Positions 7,945 through 15,095 of a stretch of 43,503 nucleotides of DNA are shown here, piece after piece. Location of the stretch: the NCBI RefSeq assembly GCF_000373145.1, contig NZ_KB890604.1, forward strand, positions 2,501 to 46,003, read 5' to 3'. The translations under genes were made by a program, and so were the position numbers. This stretch comes from Thermus oshimai DSM 12092. Lineage in GTDB: Bacteria; Deinococcota; Deinococci; Deinococcales; Thermaceae. The stretch's first letter is position 1; each line of letters begins with the position of its first letter. The notes below the pieces were generated by a model, which had not been told where the DNA came from, ran no database searches, and was given only the letters and a program-made list of their open reading frames with translations.

Positions 7945-8168
7945 GCGGGCCGCCTCAGGGGCCAGTACCCAAGCCCAAGCCCGAGGAGGAGGAGGAGAAG
8001 CCCTAAAGGCCTCGGCCGCACCAAAAGGCCCAGGAAGGCCCCGAAGAGGAGAAGGCCAAGCCCCACCCGCTTCCTCCCCAGGAGAAAGGCCCGGCCCGAA
8101 AGGAACCCCAAAAGGAGGGGCAGGGCCCAGGAGACGAGGAGGAGAAGCCCAAGGGCCCAGGGGGTCAA
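7941..8168 (-). CDS. Small membrane protein, unknown function
   Basis: A 75-residue protein with three likely membrane helices (residues about 4-26, 34-50 and 53-70), rich in Leu, Gly and Phe, with Arg/Lys in the loops. The start is a TTG that overlaps the TGA of the moaD/moaE fusion (TTGA), so it is the last gene of the amtB-to-moaDE transcript. There is no recognised family and it is short enough that function cannot be inferred. Confidence 0.6.
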   Translation of the reverse strand: MTPWALGLLLLVSWALPLLLGFLSGRAFLLGRKRVGLGLLLFGAFLGLLVRPRPLGLLLLLLGLGLGYWPLRRPA

Positions 8169-8836
8169 AGCCGGTGCTCCTCGGGGGCGAAGCCCTCCAC
8201 CCAGAAGCTCCCGTCCGGACGGTGCTCCTTCTTCCAGACGGGGAGGATCTGCTTCACCCGGTCAATGGCGTACTGGCAGGCTAAGAAGGCCTCCTTGCGG
8301 TGCCTCGCCGAGACCACGATGGCGATGGAGGCCTCCCCTGGGTCCACCCGGCCCAGCCGGTGCCAGAGGGCGATGCGGCCCAGGTCCCAGCGGGCCCGCA
8401 TCTCCCCTAGGATCTGGGCCATGACCTTCTCCGCCATCTCCGGGTAGGCCTCGTACTCCAAATAGGCCACCTCCGCCCCCCGGTTGGGGCTCCGGGTGGT
8501 GCCCAGGAAGCTCACCACCGCCCCGTACTCGGGGGCCGTGGCCCAGGCCACCAGGGACGAAAGGTCCAGGGGGGCCTCCGTGAGGCCGAAGCTGTCCTGG
8601 CCCCCGGAGACGGGGGGCAGGAAGGCCACCTCGTCCCCCTCCCTTAAGGGGGTTTCCCCTCCCACCAGGGCCTGGTTCACCGCCGCCATCCCCCCTTCCA
8701 GCTGGAGGCTGGGAAATAGGGCTTCCAGCGCCTTCTGGGCCTCCAAGACCCTCGCCCCCTCGGGGAGCTCCAGGGTGAGGTGGTCTTGGCCCGCCTGCTC
8801 CCGGTAGAGGGCGAAAAGCCGCACCTTAACCCGCAT
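8165..8836 (-). CDS. moaX: Molybdopterin synthase, MoaD-MoaE fusion
   Basis: Molybdopterin synthase inserts sulfur into precursor Z during Mo-cofactor synthesis. Residues 1-79 are a ubiquitin-like MoaD ending in the required Gly-Gly (VSGG, Gly78-Gly79). Residues from about 85 to 223 are MoaE, with the catalytic lysine region PVWKKE (Lys202/203) and the conserved VGxTR-like segment LGTTRSPN. MoaD normally needs a free C-terminal glycine to carry thiocarboxylate, so the fusion must be cleaved or act differently. Mycobacterium MoaX is a known fusion that is cleaved after the Gly-Gly. It overlaps hrcA by 11 bases. Confidence 0.93.
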   Translation of the reverse strand: MRVKVRLFALYREQAGQDHLTLELPEGARVLEAQKALEALFPSLQLEGGMAAVNQALVGGETPLREGDEVAFLPPVSGGQDSFGLTEAPLDLSSLVAWATAPEYGAVVSFLGTTRSPNRGAEVAYLEYEAYPEMAEKVMAQILGEMRARWDLGRIALWHRLGRVDPGEASIAIVVSARHRKEAFLACQYAIDRVKQILPVWKKEHRPDGSFWVEGFAPEEHRL

Positions 8837-9728
8837 GGCCCTCAGTATAGACCCGGCTCAGGCTGTAGGCCACGGCCAAGGCCTCGGGGTAGCGCATGCG
8901 CATGGGGCCTAAGAGGACCAGCTCCCCCGTCCACTCCCCCCGGGCGAAGCCCGCCTGCACCGCGCTCACCCCCTCCACCTCCCCCACCCGCACGTCCACC
9001 CGGCCCGGGGGGGTGAGGAGGTCCTCCCCCTCCGCCTCGTAGAGCTGGACCAGCCGTTCCAGGAAGGCCGGGTCCCGGGCCTCGGGCTCCTTTAGGGCCT
9101 GGGCCAGGCCCTCCCGGTAGGTCTGCCCCAGCCCCTGGGCCAGGATCCGCTCCAGGGCGGCGAAGAGCCCTTCCAGGCCTGAAGGGGCTTGGGGGAGGTG
9201 CTCAAAAGGCCCCTGAAGGGCTTCTTCCGCCTCCCTTAGCCGGGCCGGGCTTAGGGTGAGGGGGAGCCTGGCCTCCTTCACCCGGCCCCCCTCGAGGACC
9301 AACACGGCCAGGGTCCCCTCGGGGAGGGGGGAGAGGTGGACCTGGAGGAGGCGGGGCCTTCTCCTCGGCCTTAGGCGGAGGAGGGCGGGGTAGCCGGAAA
9401 GCCCCGCGGCTACCTTCACCAAAAAGGCCTCGGGCTCCCGGGCCCCCTCTAGGGCCCGCTCCACCCGCTCCTGGACCGAGGGGGGCAGGCCTTTAGGGGG
9501 GAGGAGGGAGAGGCTGTATTGCCGGAAGCCCTGGCGGGTGGGCACCCGGCCCGCGGAGGTGTGGGGCTTGGTGAGGTAGCCCATCTCCTCCAGGGCGATG
9601 AGCTCGTAGCGGGCCAGGGCGGGGGAAAGCCCGAGCCCCTCGGCCACCTTGGCCGAGGGCACGGGGGCGCCCGTCTGGATGTAGGCCTCCACCAGGAGGT
9701 TCAGGATGGCCCGCTGCCTGGCCGTCAC
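8826..9728 (-). CDS. hrcA: Heat-inducible transcription repressor HrcA
   Basis: HrcA is the DNA-binding repressor of groESL/dnaK-type heat-shock operons, acting on CIRCE elements. The 300-residue protein opens with a winged helix (RQRAILNLLVEAYIQTGAPVPSAKVAE, then PHTSAGRVPT, the conserved recognition region). Length is a little under the usual 340. The GTG start is 6 bases after TACAAT (9740-9735), a leaderless -10 that overlaps the glnB stop codon. I found no CIRCE (TTAGCACTC-N9-GAGTGCTAA) in the window, so its targets are elsewhere. Confidence 0.93.
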   Translation of the reverse strand: MTARQRAILNLLVEAYIQTGAPVPSAKVAEGLGLSPALARYELIALEEMGYLTKPHTSAGRVPTRQGFRQYSLSLLPPKGLPPSVQERVERALEGAREPEAFLVKVAAGLSGYPALLRLRPRRRPRLLQVHLSPLPEGTLAVLVLEGGRVKEARLPLTLSPARLREAEEALQGPFEHLPQAPSGLEGLFAALERILAQGLGQTYREGLAQALKEPEARDPAFLERLVQLYEAEGEDLLTPPGRVDVRVGEVEGVSAVQAGFARGEWTGELVLLGPMRMRYPEALAVAYSLSRVYTEGHAG

Positions 9729-9732
9729 ACCC

Positions 9733-10083
9733 CTATTGTACCGGGGTCACCGCGGCCTCGTCCTCCTCCCCGGTGCGGATGCGGTAGACCTTCTCCACGG
9801 GGAGGACGAAGACCTTTCCGTCCCCCACCTCCCCGGTGCGGGCCGCCTTGAGGATGGCCTCCACCGTGGGCTTCACGAAGGGCTCGGAGACCCCGATCTC
9901 CAGGCGCACCTTCTCGTGAAGCTCCATCTTCACCGTGGTGCCCCGGTAGGTCTCCACCTTTTCCGTTTCCCCGCCGTGGCCCTGGACCCGGCTTAGGGTG
10001 AGCCCCCGGACCTCGGCCTTGAAGAGGGCCTCCAAAACCTCCCCCAGCTTCTCGGGGCGGACGATGGCCACGATGAGCTTCAT
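9733..10083 (-). CDS. glnB: Nitrogen regulatory protein PII
   Basis: Trimeric sensor of 2-oxoglutarate and ATP/ADP that controls ammonium uptake. The 116 residues match the PII family (MKLIVAIVRPEKL; T-loop VQGHGGETEKVETYRG; C-terminal GDGKVFVLPVEKVYRIRTGE). In the T-loop Tyr46 is present, but position 51, the tyrosine uridylylated in E. coli, is Val, and position 49 is Thr, so GlnD-type modification is not expected. Its ATG overlaps the amtB stop (ATGA), the classical amtB-glnK arrangement; it probably blocks AmtB. Confidence 0.95.
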   Translation of the reverse strand: MKLIVAIVRPEKLGEVLEALFKAEVRGLTLSRVQGHGGETEKVETYRGTTVKMELHEKVRLEIGVSEPFVKPTVEAILKAARTGEVGDGKVFVLPVEKVYRIRTGEEDEAAVTPVQ

Positions 10084-11408
10084 GCCTCACCTCCTTGGGG
10101 CTTCAAGACCGGGGGCGCGGCCTCGGGGAGGACCAGGATGGCCCCCTCCCCGGAGGCGTAGGCCTCCTCCCCGTGCTGGGTCACGTCCAGGCCCAACCCC
10201 TCCTCCTTGGGGCCCGCCCGAAGGGGGGTAAAGAGGCCCACCAGCTTGAGGAGGAGGAAGGTCCCCAGGGCGCTGTAGAGCACCGCTACCCCTACCGCTA
10301 GGGCCTGCACGCCGAACTGGGCGGGGTTTCCGAAAAGGAGGCCGTCCGCCGCTCCGCTCCAGGCCTTCTCCGCCAAAAGCCCGGTGAGGAGGGCCCCGGC
10401 GATCCCCCCCACCCCGTGTGCGGCGAAGACGTCCAGGCTGTCGTCCAGCCGGGTCCGGGCCCTGAGGAGGAGGGCGAAGTAGCTGGGGAAGGCGGAAAGG
10501 GCCCCTAAGGCCAGGGCGGAAAAGGGGGAGACGAACCCCGCGGCCGGGGTGATGGCCACCAGCCCCACCACGATGGCCGTGGCCGCCCCCACCGCGGTGG
10601 CCTTGCCCGTGCGGAAGAGGTCCAGGAGGAGCCAGACCACCAGGGTGGCCATGGGGGCGAGGAAGGTGTTGGCGAAGGCCAGGGCGGCGATCCCATTTGC
10701 CCCCAGGGCGCTTCCCCCGTTGAAGCCGAACCAGCCGAACCAGAGGAGGGCCGCCCCTAAGAGGGTGAGGGGAACGCTGTGGGGCAGGATGGCCTGGCGG
10801 CCGTAGTCCTTCCTGGGTCCGAGAACCAAGGCGGCCACCAGCCCCGCCACCCCCGCGTTGATGTGGACCACCGTGCCCCCGGCGAAGTCCAAGGCCCCCA
10901 GCTGGCCCAAGAACCCCCCGCCCCAGACCCAGTGGGCCAGGGGGGCGTAGACCAGAAGCCCCCACAGGGTGAGGAAGGCCAGGTAGGCGGGGAAGCGCAT
11001 CCTCTCCACGATGGCCCCCGAGACCAAGGCCGCGGTGATGATGGCGAAGGTCCCCTGGAAGGCCAGGAAGAGGAGGTGGGGGATGGTGCCCTTGGCCTCG
11101 AGGCCCACCCCCTGGAGGAGGGCGTGGCCCAATCCCCCAAGCCAGGGCCCCCCCTCGCCGAAGGCCAGGGTGTAGCCCAGAAGAGCCCAGCCCACCCCCA
11201 CGAAGGCCAGGGCGGCGAAGCTCATGAGCATGGTGTTCAGGGCGTTCTTGCTCCGCACCAGACCCCCGTAGAAGAAGGCCAGGGCCGGGGTCATGAGGAG
11301 GACGAGGGCGGTGGAGACCAGCATCCAGGCCGTGTCCGCGCCGCTTAACTCCTGGGCCAAGCCCAGGCCGCTTAGGGCCGTAAGGGTTAGGACGGCTTTT
11401 CTTCCCAT
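10080..11408 (-). CDS. amtB: Ammonium transporter AmtB
   Basis: Trimeric membrane channel for NH3/NH4+. The 442-residue protein has an N-terminal hydrophobic segment ending in LAQ (possible signal peptide) and about 11 further helices. Family landmarks are AFFYGGLVRSKN, the twin histidines (DFAGGTVVHINAG and AAHGVGG) and the signature PHSVPLTLLGAALLWFGWFGFNGG region. The ATG at 11408 follows AAGGGGG by 5 bases; a GTG two codons upstream is in the Shine-Dalgarno and is less likely. It is the first gene of amtB-glnB-hrcA-moaDE-membrane protein, with its promoter inside a large palindrome. Confidence 0.95.
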   Translation of the reverse strand: MGRKAVLTLTALSGLGLAQELSGADTAWMLVSTALVLLMTPALAFFYGGLVRSKNALNTMLMSFAALAFVGVGWALLGYTLAFGEGGPWLGGLGHALLQGVGLEAKGTIPHLLFLAFQGTFAIITAALVSGAIVERMRFPAYLAFLTLWGLLVYAPLAHWVWGGGFLGQLGALDFAGGTVVHINAGVAGLVAALVLGPRKDYGRQAILPHSVPLTLLGAALLWFGWFGFNGGSALGANGIAALAFANTFLAPMATLVVWLLLDLFRTGKATAVGAATAIVVGLVAITPAAGFVSPFSALALGALSAFPSYFALLLRARTRLDDSLDVFAAHGVGGIAGALLTGLLAEKAWSGAADGLLFGNPAQFGVQALAVGVAVLYSALGTFLLLKLVGLFTPLRAGPKEEGLGLDVTQHGEEAYASGEGAILVLPEAAPPVLKPQGGEA

Positions 11409-11427
11409 GGTCACCCCCTTAGGGTTG

Positions 11428-11456
11428 AGGGTAGATCAGTATAGGCAACTTGTCAA
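11428..11456 (-). promoter_or_regulatory. Promoter of amtB operon
   Basis: On the minus strand a perfect -35 TTGACA (11456-11451), a 17-base spacer and a TACCCT -10 (11433-11428, TANNNT type) lead to a short leader containing the AAGGGGG ribosome site. The -35 and most of the spacer lie inside the left half of the 46-base palindrome, so any protein bound there would affect RNA polymerase. Confidence 0.6.
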
Positions 11457-11483
11457 GCTTTAGCTTTACAAGTTGCCTATACT
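11438..11483. repeat. 46-base near-perfect palindrome upstream of amtB
   Basis: AGTATAGGCAACTTGT (11438-11453) is the exact reverse complement of 11468-11483. The inner part continues as AAGCT-TT-AGCTT, with one mismatch (C11454 against T11467), so the whole 46 bases are one palindrome. It lies between amtB and the divergent AlbA-type regulator gene, in the most A+T-rich part of the window. It is more likely an operator than a terminator because it covers the amtB -35 and has no T-run in phase. Confidence 0.9.
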
Positions 11484-11588
11484 ATCCCAACCAAAAGCCA
11501 AATATATCCCCTAAATGTGCTTTTTGTCACTCTAAAAATGTACAAACTGCAAAACCATCAGGCCGCTCGTGCCCGTAAACTGGAGCCC

Positions 11589-13124
11589 GTGACGTGGGCG
11601 GAGCTTCTGGAGCGCCTGAAGGCCGGGCAGGACGAGCGCACCCTCTTCCTGCCCCAAGACCTTTCCCCGGACGAGCTGGCCCGCTACGCGGTGGGCCTGG
11701 CCAACCACAAGGGGGGGACCCTTTTCCTGGGGGTGAGCCCCGAAGGGCGGGTCCTGGGGGCGGCGGAGATCCACCCCTTGCAGATCACCCACGCCCTTTT
11801 CCAGCTCACCCAGGGGCTTCTTCTGCCCTACGTGGAGGTCCTGGAGGGCCCGGAGGGGCGGGTTCTGGCCCTCCACGTGCCCAAGGCCCCGGCGGCCATC
11901 GCCTTGGGCCCCGGGCGGGTGCCCTTTTGGGACGGGGCCCGGCTTACCGAGCTCAAGCTGGGGGAGGCCCGCCCCGAGCCCGACTTCACCGCCCAGGTGC
12001 TCCCCGCGGCGAGCCTCTCCGACCTGGACCCCCTGGAGGTCCTGCGCCTACGGCGCATCCTGGAGGAAAGGGGAAGCGCCCTCGCGGCCCTGCCCGACCT
12101 GGAGCTCCTCTTCGCCTTGGGCCTCATAGAGCGGGTGGAGGGGGAGGAAAGGCCCACGGTGGCGGGCCTTCTCCTGGCGGGCACGCCCCTTGCCCTAAGG
12201 AGGCTTTTGCCCCAGGCGGAGGTGAGCTACTACTTCCACCAGGACGAGGAGGGCTACGCCTTCCGCGAAGACCTTCTAAGGCCCATCCCCGCCCTATTGG
12301 AGCGCCTGAGGGACCTCATCCAGGCCCGAAACCGGGTGCGCTACCTCACCGTGGGGCTTTTCCGGATAGAGGTCTGGGATTTTGACCAGGAGGTCTACCG
12401 GGAGGCCCTCTTGAACGCCCTGGTCCACCGGGACTGGCAGAGCCTGGACGCCATCCAGGTCCACCACCATCCCGACCGCCTCGAGGTCTCCAACCCCGGG
12501 GGCTTCCCCCCCGGGATCACCCCGGAAAACGTCCTCCGCCACCCCCCGAAAAGGCGGAACCCCCGCCTGGCGGAGGCCCTTTACCGCCTGGGCTACGTGG
12601 AGCGGGCGGGGAGCGGGGTGGACAAGATGTACCGCCTCCTCCTCAAGTACGGCAAGGAGCCCCCGGAGTACCGCCTTTTCCCCGAGGCCCTCACCCTGGT
12701 CCTCTACAACCCCGAGCTGGACGAGGCCTTCGTGCGGGGCCTGGCGGAGGCCCAGGAGCGCCACGGGGCCTTCAGCCTGGACCACCTCATCGTCCTGGGC
12801 CACCTGAGGCGGGTGGGGAGGGCAGGCCTAGAGGAGCTCGCCCGGGCCCTCCAGCTCCCCCCGGAAAGCGCCCGGCGGGTCCTCCACCGCTTGGAGCGCA
12901 TGGGGCTTCTCCTTAAAGAGGGGGGGCGGTACCGCCTCCAGGGCCAGGACCCCTTGGCCCAGCGCCTCCTCGCCGCCTTGGGGGCTCCCCGCACCCGGCG
13001 GGAGCTAGAAGCCCTCCTGGGCCTTTCCCCGAAGGAGGTCCTGGCCCTCCTCCGCCGCCTCATGGGGGAGGGGAGGGTGCTGAGGGAGGGCCGGGGGCCG
13101 GGCACGCGCTACCGGAGGGCCTGA
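11589..13124 (+). CDS. AlbA/ATPase-domain putative transcriptional regulator (COG2865-like)
   Basis: The protein resembles the Schlafen-AlbA_2 plus GHKL-like ATPase plus winged-helix family (COG2865). The N-terminal AlbA_2 part includes ARYAVGLANHKGGTLFLGV. The middle has YREALLNALVHRDW and DRLEVSNPGGFPPGIT, the family's ATP-lid-like blocks, then GSGVDKMY. Two helix-turn-helix segments follow (about residues 400-510).

The start is uncertain. GTG 11589 gives TWAELLERLKAG, where the family fold begins, and lies 7 bases after TAAACT. ATG 11538 and GTG 11517 add codons such as AAA, CAA, CAT and CGT that are rare in the neighbours. The stop overlaps trmL (TGATG). It may bind the upstream palindrome, by inference from position only. 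Confidence 0.75.
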   Translation: MTWAELLERLKAGQDERTLFLPQDLSPDELARYAVGLANHKGGTLFLGVSPEGRVLGAAEIHPLQITHALFQLTQGLLLPYVEVLEGPEGRVLALHVPKAPAAIALGPGRVPFWDGARLTELKLGEARPEPDFTAQVLPAASLSDLDPLEVLRLRRILEERGSALAALPDLELLFALGLIERVEGEERPTVAGLLLAGTPLALRRLLPQAEVSYYFHQDEEGYAFREDLLRPIPALLERLRDLIQARNRVRYLTVGLFRIEVWDFDQEVYREALLNALVHRDWQSLDAIQVHHHPDRLEVSNPGGFPPGITPENVLRHPPKRRNPRLAEALYRLGYVERAGSGVDKMYRLLLKYGKEPPEYRLFPEALTLVLYNPELDEAFVRGLAEAQERHGAFSLDHLIVLGHLRRVGRAGLEELARALQLPPESARRVLHRLERMGLLLKEGGRYRLQGQDPLAQRLLAALGAPRTRRELEALLGLSPKEVLALLRRLMGEGRVLREGRGPGTRYRRA

Positions 13125-13579
13125 TGCTCCACCTCGTCCTCTACCAGCCCGAGATCCCCCAGAACACGGGCAACGTGGCCCGCACCGCGGCCGCCTTGGG
13201 CGTTCCCCTCCACCTCATCCGCCCCCTGGGCTTCCGCCTGGGGGACCCTAGGCTTCGGCGGGCGGGGCTGGACTACTGGCCCCACGTGCGGCTTTTCGTC
13301 CACGACACCTGGGAGGCCTTCCTGGGAAGCTTGCCCACGGGGGCCCGGGTTCTGGCCTTCAGCGCCCGGGGAGAAAAGGACCTTTACGAGGCCGAGTTTC
13401 GCGAGGGGGACTACCTCCTCTTCGGCCCCGAGACCCGGGGGCTTCCCCAGGAGATCCTGGACGCCTTTCCCTCCCTCCAGATCCCCATGCCGGGCCCCGT
13501 GCGCTCCCTGAACCTGGCGGTGGCCGTGGGGGTGGCGGCCTACGAGGCCTACCGCCAGCTGAGCTCCAGAAGGGCGTAG
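13124..13579 (+). CDS. trmL: tRNA (cytidine/uridine(34)-2'-O)-methyltransferase TrmL
   Basis: SPOUT-class methyltransferase that 2'-O-methylates the wobble base of certain tRNA-Leu. The 151-residue length and start LVLYQPEIPQNTGNVART are typical. The trefoil-knot SAM site is seen in LLFGPETRGLP and IPMPGPVRSLNLAVAVG. The ATG shares one base with the TGA of the regulator gene, so the two are coupled. Its last 31 bases overlap the 3' end of the convergent phosphoesterase gene. Confidence 0.93.
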   Translation: MLHLVLYQPEIPQNTGNVARTAAALGVPLHLIRPLGFRLGDPRLRRAGLDYWPHVRLFVHDTWEAFLGSLPTGARVLAFSARGEKDLYEAEFREGDYLLFGPETRGLPQEILDAFPSLQIPMPGPVRSLNLAVAVGVAAYEAYRQLSSRRA

Positions 13580-14178
13580 CCCTGGGCGTTCACCACCTCC
13601 ACCCCTAAGGGGGTGCGGTGGCGCCGCTTGGGGTTGGCCCCCAGGAGGGGAACGTGGCCGTGGACGTGGACCCTCGGGCGGTAGAGGCGGTGGAAAAGCC
13701 CTAGGGCGGGGCTTCCCCGGTGGGCGAAGTCTTCCCCTGCGCTCGGCCCTGGGGGCGGGGCGTGGGTGAGGAGGAGGTCCACCCCGTGGCCCCTTTTGAG
13801 CCTCCTTGGGAAGAGGAGGGGAAAGGGCTTCAGGACCAGGCGGAGGAGCTCCCCTTCCGAGAGCTGGCCCTCCCCCTCCCGGTACCGGGGCACGCCCCCG
13901 ATGCCGTAGATCCAAAGCCCCCGGTGGACGAAAAGCCGCCCGTGGAGGAGGACCACCCCCCCGGGCCGCCTCCGCCCTTCCCCTTCCCCCACCCACTCCT
14001 CCCCGTGGTTGCCGAAGACGTAGAGGACGGGCACCGCCACCTTGCTGGCCAGGTACTCCAGGTACTCCCCGGGGAGGTCCCCCGCGGCCAGCACCAGGTC
14101 CAAGGGGGGGAGGTTTTGGGGGAAGCGGGGGGTGTGGAGGTGGGGGTGGACTTGGTCGGAAAGGAGGAGGAGGCGCAC
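13549..14178 (-). CDS. Metallophosphoesterase (calcineurin-like)
   Basis: A 209-residue protein with the metallophosphoesterase motif order: LLLSDQVHP (Asp, but His of the usual DxH is shifted), AAGDLPGEY, VFGNHGEEW, LTHAPPPG and VHGHVPL. The substrate cannot be told from sequence. The start is GTG 14178, and TAGACT (14195-14190) lies 11 bases upstream, giving a near-leaderless transcript. The gene is divergent from the deacetylase with only 35 bases between, and overlaps trmL by 31 bases tail to tail. Confidence 0.83.
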   Translation of the reverse strand: MRLLLLSDQVHPHLHTPRFPQNLPPLDLVLAAGDLPGEYLEYLASKVAVPVLYVFGNHGEEWVGEGEGRRRPGGVVLLHGRLFVHRGLWIYGIGGVPRYREGEGQLSEGELLRLVLKPFPLLFPRRLKRGHGVDLLLTHAPPPGPSAGEDFAHRGSPALGLFHRLYRPRVHVHGHVPLLGANPKRRHRTPLGVEVVNAQGYALLELSWR

Positions 14179-14213
14179 GGTTTTGCCCCAGTCTACCCAG
14201 GCATGATGGGGGC

Positions 14214-15095
14214 GTGAAGGCCTACACCACCTACCACCTCCCCCTGGACCTACCCGAGGGCCACCCCTTTCCCCTCTACAAGTACCGGGGGGTGGCGGAG
14301 GCCCTAAAGGGGCTTCTCCCCATAGAGCCCGCCCCCCAGGTGCCCAAGGAGGCCCTCTTCCTGGCCCACGACCCCCTGTACCTGGAACGGGTCTTCCGGG
14401 AGGGGCTTTCCCGCGAGGAGAGCCTCCGCCTGGGCCTCCCCTTCACCCCGGCCTTCCTCCGCCGGGCCCTCCACGCCGCCGGGGGGACCCTGATGGCCGC
14501 CCTGGACGCCATCGAGGAAGGCCTCGGCCTGAACCTGGCGGGGGGCACCCACCACGCCTTCCCCGACCGGGCGGAGGGGTACAGCCTCTTCAACGACGTG
14601 GCCGTGGCCGTGGCCTGGCTCAGGCGGCGGGGCTTCTCGGGGCGGGTTCTGGTCCTGGACCTGGACGCCCACCAGGGGAACGGCACCGCGGTCTTCTTCG
14701 GGCAGGACCCCACGGTCTACACCCTCTCCCTCCACGGGGAGCGGAACTACCCCCTGAAGAAGGAGCGGAGCGACCTGGACGTGGGCCTGCCCGACGGGGT
14801 GGGGGACGGGGCCTACCTCCGGGCCCTGGAGGAGGCGTTGGAGAAGGCGGGGGCCTTCCGCCCGGCCCTGGTCTTCTACAACGCGGGGGTGGATGTCCTG
14901 AAGGGGGATCGGTTTGGGCGGCTTTCCTTAACCCTGGAAGGCGTGGCCCAAAGGGACCTCCGGGTCTATCGCTTCGTGAAGGAGGTGGGGGCGGCGTTGG
15001 TGGTGGTCATGGGGGGCGGGTACAACCGCGACCCCCGCCTCACCGTGGAGGCCCACGCCGCCACCTACCGGCTGGCCCTAAGCTCCTTGGCGTAG
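14214..15095 (+). CDS. Histone-deacetylase/AcuC family deacetylase
   Basis: A 293-residue zinc-dependent deacetylase of the class I/II HDAC fold. The tandem histidines are in AGGTHHAFP, the zinc ligands in VLDLDAHQGNGT and AGVDVLKGDRFG, and the C-terminal tyrosine in MGGGYNRD; all catalytic positions appear intact. In bacteria such enzymes act as acetyl-lysine or acetylpolyamine deacetylases, and AcuC deacetylates acetyl-CoA synthetase; the substrate here is unknown. The start is GTG 14214, 6 bases after CATGAT, a possible leaderless -10. A GNAT acetyltransferase gene lies convergent and overlaps by 31 bases. Confidence 0.88.
   Translation: MKAYTTYHLPLDLPEGHPFPLYKYRGVAEALKGLLPIEPAPQVPKEALFLAHDPLYLERVFREGLSREESLRLGLPFTPAFLRRALHAAGGTLMAALDAIEEGLGLNLAGGTHHAFPDRAEGYSLFNDVAVAVAWLRRRGFSGRVLVLDLDAHQGNGTAVFFGQDPTVYTLSLHGERNYPLKKERSDLDVGLPDGVGDGAYLRALEEALEKAGAFRPALVFYNAGVDVLKGDRFGRLSLTLEGVAQRDLRVYRFVKEVGAALVVVMGGGYNRDPRLTVEAHAATYRLALSSLA

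Noticed and set aside
8826-9760. CIRCE element near hrcA
   Set aside because: I looked for TTAGCACTC-N9-GAGTGCTAA on both strands near hrcA and in the large intergenic regions and found none.
11438-11483. The amtB palindrome as a bidirectional terminator
   Set aside because: No T-run follows the hairpin in phase on either side, it overlaps the amtB promoter, and the flanking genes are divergent, so there is nothing to terminate.
15065-15095. Overlap of deacetylase and acetyltransferase as a frameshift
   Set aside because: Both proteins end normally with family-typical C-termini, and a similar 31-base convergent overlap occurs at 13549-13579, so this is a real compact arrangement.
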